27,088 nucleotides of DNA. It comes from DATADD01 sp046262355 (GTDB lineage Bacteria > Actinomycetota > CADDZG01 > WHSQ01). Below are positions 23,452 to 27,088 of this stretch, piece by piece (position 1 is the first letter of the stretch; each line of letters starts with the position of its first letter). Below the pieces are notes generated by a model that was given only the letters and a program-made list of their open reading frames with translations, had not been told where the DNA came from and did no database searches. The stretch is taken from the NCBI GenBank assembly GCA_046262355.1, contig JBHEMX010000030.1, positions 1-27,088 of the forward strand, in the 5' to 3' direction. Both the position numbers and the translations under genes were made by a program.

Positions 23452-25896
23452 GTGCCCACTGACGCCGACGCCCGCATAGTGGTGATCGGGGCCGGCATCG
23501 TCGGGTGTGCGGTTGCGCACCACCTGACCCGGCTGGGCTGCCGCAACGTAACGGTCGTCGAGCAAGGACCGCTGCCGGCCGCCGGAGGGTCGTCCTCTCA
23601 TGCCCCCGGCCTCGTGTTCCAGACCAACCCGTCGAAGACCATGACCGCGCTCGCGGCCTACACGAGCCGCCTCCTCTCCGGTCTCGAGGCAGACGGACGG
23701 CCCTGCTTCTACCCGGTGGGGAGCATCGAGGTTGCGACCACGCCCGAGCGCTGGGAGGACCTCAAACGCAAGCTCGGCCTTGCCGCCTCGTGGGGTGTCT
23801 CGGCGCAGTTGTTGTCGCCCGCGGAGGTCGTGGACAAGGTGCCGCTCGTGGATCCGAACAGGATCCGCGGGGGACTCTTCGTACCCGGGGATGGCATCGC
23901 CAAGACCGTCCGTGCGTGTGCCGCCATGGCCGCGCACGCACGTGCGCGCGGGGCGATACTTCGCGACCTCACTATGGTGACCGGCATCGAGGTCGAGAGC
24001 GGGCGCGTAAGAGCCGTTGCCACGCGCGGGGACACGATCCCTGCCGACGTTGTCGTCTGCTGCGCGGGCATCTGGGGGCCGCGCGTCGGGCGCATGGCGG
24101 GGGTGTCCATGCCGTTGTCGCCGATGCAGCACCAGTACGTGTGGAGCTCGTCCATCCCCCAGCTCGCGCACGTGACGGACGAGGTGGTTCATCCGATCTT
24201 GCGCCACCAAGACCGCTCGATGTACTTCCGTCACAACCGGGAGCGCTACGGGATCGGTTCCTACCAGCACCGCTCCATGCCGGTCTCCGCCGACGACCTG
24301 CCGCCTTACGAGGAGGCGGCGGTGATGCCGTCGGTCATTGAGTTCACCGAAGATGACTTCAAGCAGCCGTGGGCCGACGCCCAAGAGCTCTTACCGGCCC
24401 TGCGCGACGTCGACGTCGCCGAGGCCATGAACGGGATCTTCTCCTTCACCGCCGATGGTTTCCCGCTGCTCGGCCCGGCCGCGCACGTCGCCGGCTTCTG
24501 GGTCGCCGAAGCCGTATGGATCACGCATGCCGGAGGTGTGGGCAAGGCGATGGCCGAATGGATCGTTCACGGCGCGCCCCGCATCGATCTACGAGAATGC
24601 GATCTGAACCGGTTCGAAGCCCATGGGCACAGCCCCGCCTACCTCCTCGCTCGCGCATCGCAGTCCTTCCAGGAGGTCTACGACATCATCCACCCGCTGC
24701 AGCCGATGGAGGAGCCGAGACCACTTCGCGTAAGTCCCTTCCATGTGCGTCAGAGGGAACTCGGTGCCGTGTTCCTCGAAGGCATGGGGTGGGAACGGCC
24801 TCAATGGTTCGACGTCAACAAACCCTTGCTGAAACGGTGGTCGATCCCCGAGCGCGCAGCGTGGTCGGCTCGCTTCTGGTCTCCCATCGTCGGCGCCGAG
24901 CACCTTCAGACGCGCGCGACGGTTGGGTTGTATGACATGACGCCTCTCAAGCGCCTGGAGGTGAGCGGTCCGGGAGCTCTCGCCTTGTTGCAGCGACTCT
25001 GCACCAACCAGTTGGACAAGCAGGTCGGAACAGTCACCTATGCACTCATGCTCGACGAGCACGCCGGGATAAAGAGCGACGTCACCGTTGCCCGCCTAGG
25101 CCACGAGCGCTTCCAGGTCGGATGCAACGGGCCTCTCGACCAGGACTGGGTCGCGCGTCACGCCGCCGATCGGTCTGTGTGCGTCCGTGACATCACGGGC
25201 GCGACTTGTTGCATAGGCGCGTGGGGCCCGCGCGCGCGCGAGCTGGTTCGGCCACTCACGGCAGACGACCTCTCAGATGGGGCCTTCCCGTACTTCCACG
25301 CGCGCGAGATCCACATCGGGGAGATACCCGTCGTCGCCTTGCGACTGTCCTACGTCGGCGAGCTCGGGTGGGAGCTCTACACCTCGGCGGAGTACGGCCT
25401 GCGGCTGTGGGACCTCTTGTGGGAGTCGGGACGGTCGCTCGGCATGGTCGCGGGAGGACGCGGAGCCTTCGACGGGTTGCGCCTCGAGAAGGGCTATCGC
25501 TCGTGGGGCAAGGACATGACGACCGAGGACCATCCCTACGAGGCCGGCCTCGGCTTCACCGTGAAGCTCGACAAGGGGGACTTCATCGGGCGTGCCAAGC
25601 TCGAGGAGCTCTCATCTGCGCCGGCTCGTCGGCGGCTGAGCTGTCTCGCTCTCGACGAGCCTCGAGACGTCGTCATGGGCAAGGAGCCCGTGTACGCGGG
25701 TGACGACGTCGTGGGCTGGGTGACGAGTGCGGCATACGGTCACTCGGTCGGCCACTGCATCGCTTACTCGTACCTCCCCGTGGAGCTCTCGGCCGAGGGA
25801 ACGGGCGTGGAGATCGAGTATTTCGGCGAGCGCCTCGCGGCAACGGTGAAGGCCGAGCCGCTGTGGGATCCCAAGATGGAGCGTATGCGAGGGTGA
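23452..25896 (+). CDS. Second DMGDH/sarcosine dehydrogenase-like FAD protein with GcvT domain
   Basis: An 814-residue enzyme with the same DAO + FAO_M + GCV_T + GCV_T_C order as the protein at 6864, but clearly diverged. IVVIGAGIVGCAVAHHL (9-25) binds FAD, and GGSSSHAPGLV places H50 at the covalent-FAD position. The linker VYDIIHPLQPMEEPRPLR is followed by the folate module, with YVGELGWELYTS, LRLEKGYRSWGKDMTTEDHPYEAGLGF and WVTSAAYGHSVGHCIAYSYL near the C-terminus. It should oxidise an N-methylated amine and deliver the carbon to tetrahydrofolate. The GTG at 23452 follows GGAGGTGA, a strong ribosome-binding site. The stop overlaps the soxB start as GTGA. Pairing with soxB suggests successive demethylations (for example dimethylglycine then sarcosine), although the substrates are inferred. 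Confidence 0.92.
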   Translation: MPTDADARIVVIGAGIVGCAVAHHLTRLGCRNVTVVEQGPLPAAGGSSSHAPGLVFQTNPSKTMTALAAYTSRLLSGLEADGRPCFYPVGSIEVATTPERWEDLKRKLGLAASWGVSAQLLSPAEVVDKVPLVDPNRIRGGLFVPGDGIAKTVRACAAMAAHARARGAILRDLTMVTGIEVESGRVRAVATRGDTIPADVVVCCAGIWGPRVGRMAGVSMPLSPMQHQYVWSSSIPQLAHVTDEVVHPILRHQDRSMYFRHNRERYGIGSYQHRSMPVSADDLPPYEEAAVMPSVIEFTEDDFKQPWADAQELLPALRDVDVAEAMNGIFSFTADGFPLLGPAAHVAGFWVAEAVWITHAGGVGKAMAEWIVHGAPRIDLRECDLNRFEAHGHSPAYLLARASQSFQEVYDIIHPLQPMEEPRPLRVSPFHVRQRELGAVFLEGMGWERPQWFDVNKPLLKRWSIPERAAWSARFWSPIVGAEHLQTRATVGLYDMTPLKRLEVSGPGALALLQRLCTNQLDKQVGTVTYALMLDEHAGIKSDVTVARLGHERFQVGCNGPLDQDWVARHAADRSVCVRDITGATCCIGAWGPRARELVRPLTADDLSDGAFPYFHAREIHIGEIPVVALRLSYVGELGWELYTSAEYGLRLWDLLWESGRSLGMVAGGRGAFDGLRLEKGYRSWGKDMTTEDHPYEAGLGFTVKLDKGDFIGRAKLEELSSAPARRRLSCLALDEPRDVVMGKEPVYAGDDVVGWVTSAAYGHSVGHCIAYSYLPVELSAEGTGVEIEYFGERLAATVKAEPLWDPKMERMRG

Positions 25897-27088
25897 CCGC
25901 GCCGGAAGCCCGGAACCGACTCTGGCGAGCCGCCGAGCCGAAACGCTCCTACGAGGTGGTGATCGTGGGCGCCGGCGGGCACGGGCTTGCCACCGCCTAC
26001 TACCTGGCGCGCAAGCACGGCATCACCGACGTTGCGATCGTCGAGAAGGGCTGGTTGGGCGGAGGCAACATGGCCCGCAACACGACGATCATCCGCTCGA
26101 ACTACCTCTGGGACGAGAGCGCCGCGATCTACGAGCACTCGCTCAAGCTGTGGGAAGGCCTCGAGGAGGAGCTCGACCTCGACGTGCAGTTCAGTCAGCG
26201 CGGCGTGCTGAACCTTGCGCACGATCTCGGCGACGTGCGATCGAGCCTGCGGCGCATCAACGCCAACCTGCTGAACGGCGTGGATGCGGAGTGGCTCACT
26301 CCCCCGGAGGTCGCGGAGTTCTGTCCCATCGTCAACGTCTCGCCCGACGTTCGTTACCCGGTTCTGGGCGCCACACTGCAGCGGCGCGGCGGCGTGGCGC
26401 GCCACGACCGCGTCGCATGGGCGTACGCGCGCGCCGCCGATCGTCTCGGAGTGGACATCGTGGAGCACTGTGAGGTCACCGGCTTCGATCTCCGCGACGG
26501 TCGCGTCGCCGGCATCGACACGACGCTCGGGAAGATCCAGGCCGACAAGGTTGCGCTTGCGGCGGCCGGACACACGTCGGTGCTCGCGTCCATGCTCGGG
26601 CTGCGCCTCCCACTGCAGAGCCACCCGTTACAGGCATTGGTGTCGGTGCTTCTCGAACCCATCCTCGATTGCGTCGTGATGTCGAACGCGGTGCATGTCT
26701 ATGTCAGTCAGGCAGACAAGGGCGAGCTCGTGATGGGCGCGGGGATCGACGCGTACAACTCCTACGCTCAGCGCGGCTCGTTCCACGTCATCGAGCACCA
26801 GATAGCTGCGGCGCTCGAGCTCTTTCCGATCTTCGCCCACGCCAAGCTCCTGCGCACATGGGGCGGCATCGTAGATGTATCACCCGATGCGTCGCCGATC
26901 GTCGGCGCCACGCCGATCCAGGGGCTCTTCATCAACTGTGGGTGGGGCACGGGAGGGTTCAAGGCGACGCCCGGCTCCGGTGACGTCTACGCGCAGACGA
27001 TCGCAGACGGCGCGCCGGGTCCGCTCGCCGAGCCGTTCGGGCTCGAGCGCTTCACCAGCGGCGCGCTGATCGACGAGCACGGCGCGGC
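25893..27088 (+). CDS. soxB: Sarcosine oxidase beta subunit, 3' end cut by window
   Basis: An open frame of 398 codons continues to the window edge. The N-terminus ARNRLWRAAEPKRSYEVVIVG, the FAD loop VIVGAGGHGLATAYYLA (23-39), GWLGGGNMARNTTIIRSNYLW (54-73) and FSQRGVLNLAH (100-110) are diagnostic for the beta subunit of heterotetrameric sarcosine oxidase. H171 in GGVARHDRVAW matches the histidine that binds FMN covalently. The C-terminal WGGIVDVSPDASPIVG and ALIDEHGAA suggest that only a handful of residues plus the stop are missing. The GTG at 25893 overlaps the preceding stop by 4 bp. The enzyme oxidises sarcosine to glycine and gives methylene-tetrahydrofolate with SoxA/G/D, whose genes should follow outside the window; they are not seen here. 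Confidence 0.95.
   Translation, partial: MTAPEARNRLWRAAEPKRSYEVVIVGAGGHGLATAYYLARKHGITDVAIVEKGWLGGGNMARNTTIIRSNYLWDESAAIYEHSLKLWEGLEEELDLDVQFSQRGVLNLAHDLGDVRSSLRRINANLLNGVDAEWLTPPEVAEFCPIVNVSPDVRYPVLGATLQRRGGVARHDRVAWAYARAADRLGVDIVEHCEVTGFDLRDGRVAGIDTTLGKIQADKVALAAAGHTSVLASMLGLRLPLQSHPLQALVSVLLEPILDCVVMSNAVHVYVSQADKGELVMGAGIDAYNSYAQRGSFHVIEHQIAAALELFPIFAHAKLLRTWGGIVDVSPDASPIVGATPIQGLFINCGWGTGGFKATPGSGDVYAQTIADGAPGPLAEPFGLERFTSGALIDEHGA

Noticed and set aside
1..27088. CRISPR arrays, tRNA/rRNA genes, insertion sequences or prophage genes
   Set aside because: No regularly spaced repeats, cloverleaf-like stretches, transposase motifs or phage proteins were seen on reading both strands.

Overview
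The window is GC-rich bacterial DNA with dense coding, many GTG/TTG starts and 1-4 bp stop/start overlaps (GTGA, ATGA). It also carries TAnnnT -10 hexamers placed so that transcripts would begin at or next to the start codon. Together with the gene content (class III cyclase-AAA-TPR regulator, EgtA-like GCS2 ligase, sarcosine/dimethylglycine oxidoreductases) this points to an actinobacterium-like organism. That assignment is inference; no rRNA or marker gene is present.

Layout. (A) 1-5724, minus strand: one likely operon read deoR -> nucleotidyltransferase-like -> metallophosphoesterase -> APC permease -> stand-alone FAD amine oxidoreductase -> choline-kinase-like phosphotransferase, which runs off the left edge. 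(B) 5725-5919: a bidirectional control region with a TTGTTC-17-TATAAT promoter for deoR, a compound palindrome over that promoter, and a TTGACC-18-TAGCTT promoter for the opposite operon. (C) 5920-11267, plus strand: choline-kinase-like phosphotransferase -> DMGDH-like DAO/GcvT oxidoreductase -> histidine phosphatase -> GCS2 carboxylate-amine ligase, followed by a possible small ORF. (D) 11602-15689, minus strand: a GGDEF-EAL protein damaged by paired frameshifts, an M20 peptidase, and the remnant of a PhoX/DUF839 gene. (E) 15854-19996: an aldo/keto reductase, a secreted six-hairpin-type glycosidase and, divergently, a small orphan protein. (F) 20094-23279, minus strand: a zinc-ribbon/adenylate-cyclase/AAA/TPR signalling protein. 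(G) 23452-end, plus strand: a second DMGDH-like DAO/GcvT protein overlapping a sarcosine oxidase beta gene (soxB) that is cut a few residues before its expected end.

How the genes may work together. Four DAO-family flavoenzymes lie within 27 kb, two of them with fused folate-binding GcvT domains. This makes oxidative N-demethylation of an imported methylated amine, with capture of the carbon on tetrahydrofolate, the central theme. The unusual part is B plus A and C: two choline-kinase-like enzymes, two phosphatases, a nucleotidyltransferase fold and a DeoR regulator (a family that usually senses phosphorylated metabolites) flank the demethylases. I infer a phosphorylation-linked catabolic pathway for a hydroxylated or methylated amine whose substrate is unknown; it is the best candidate here for an undescribed system.
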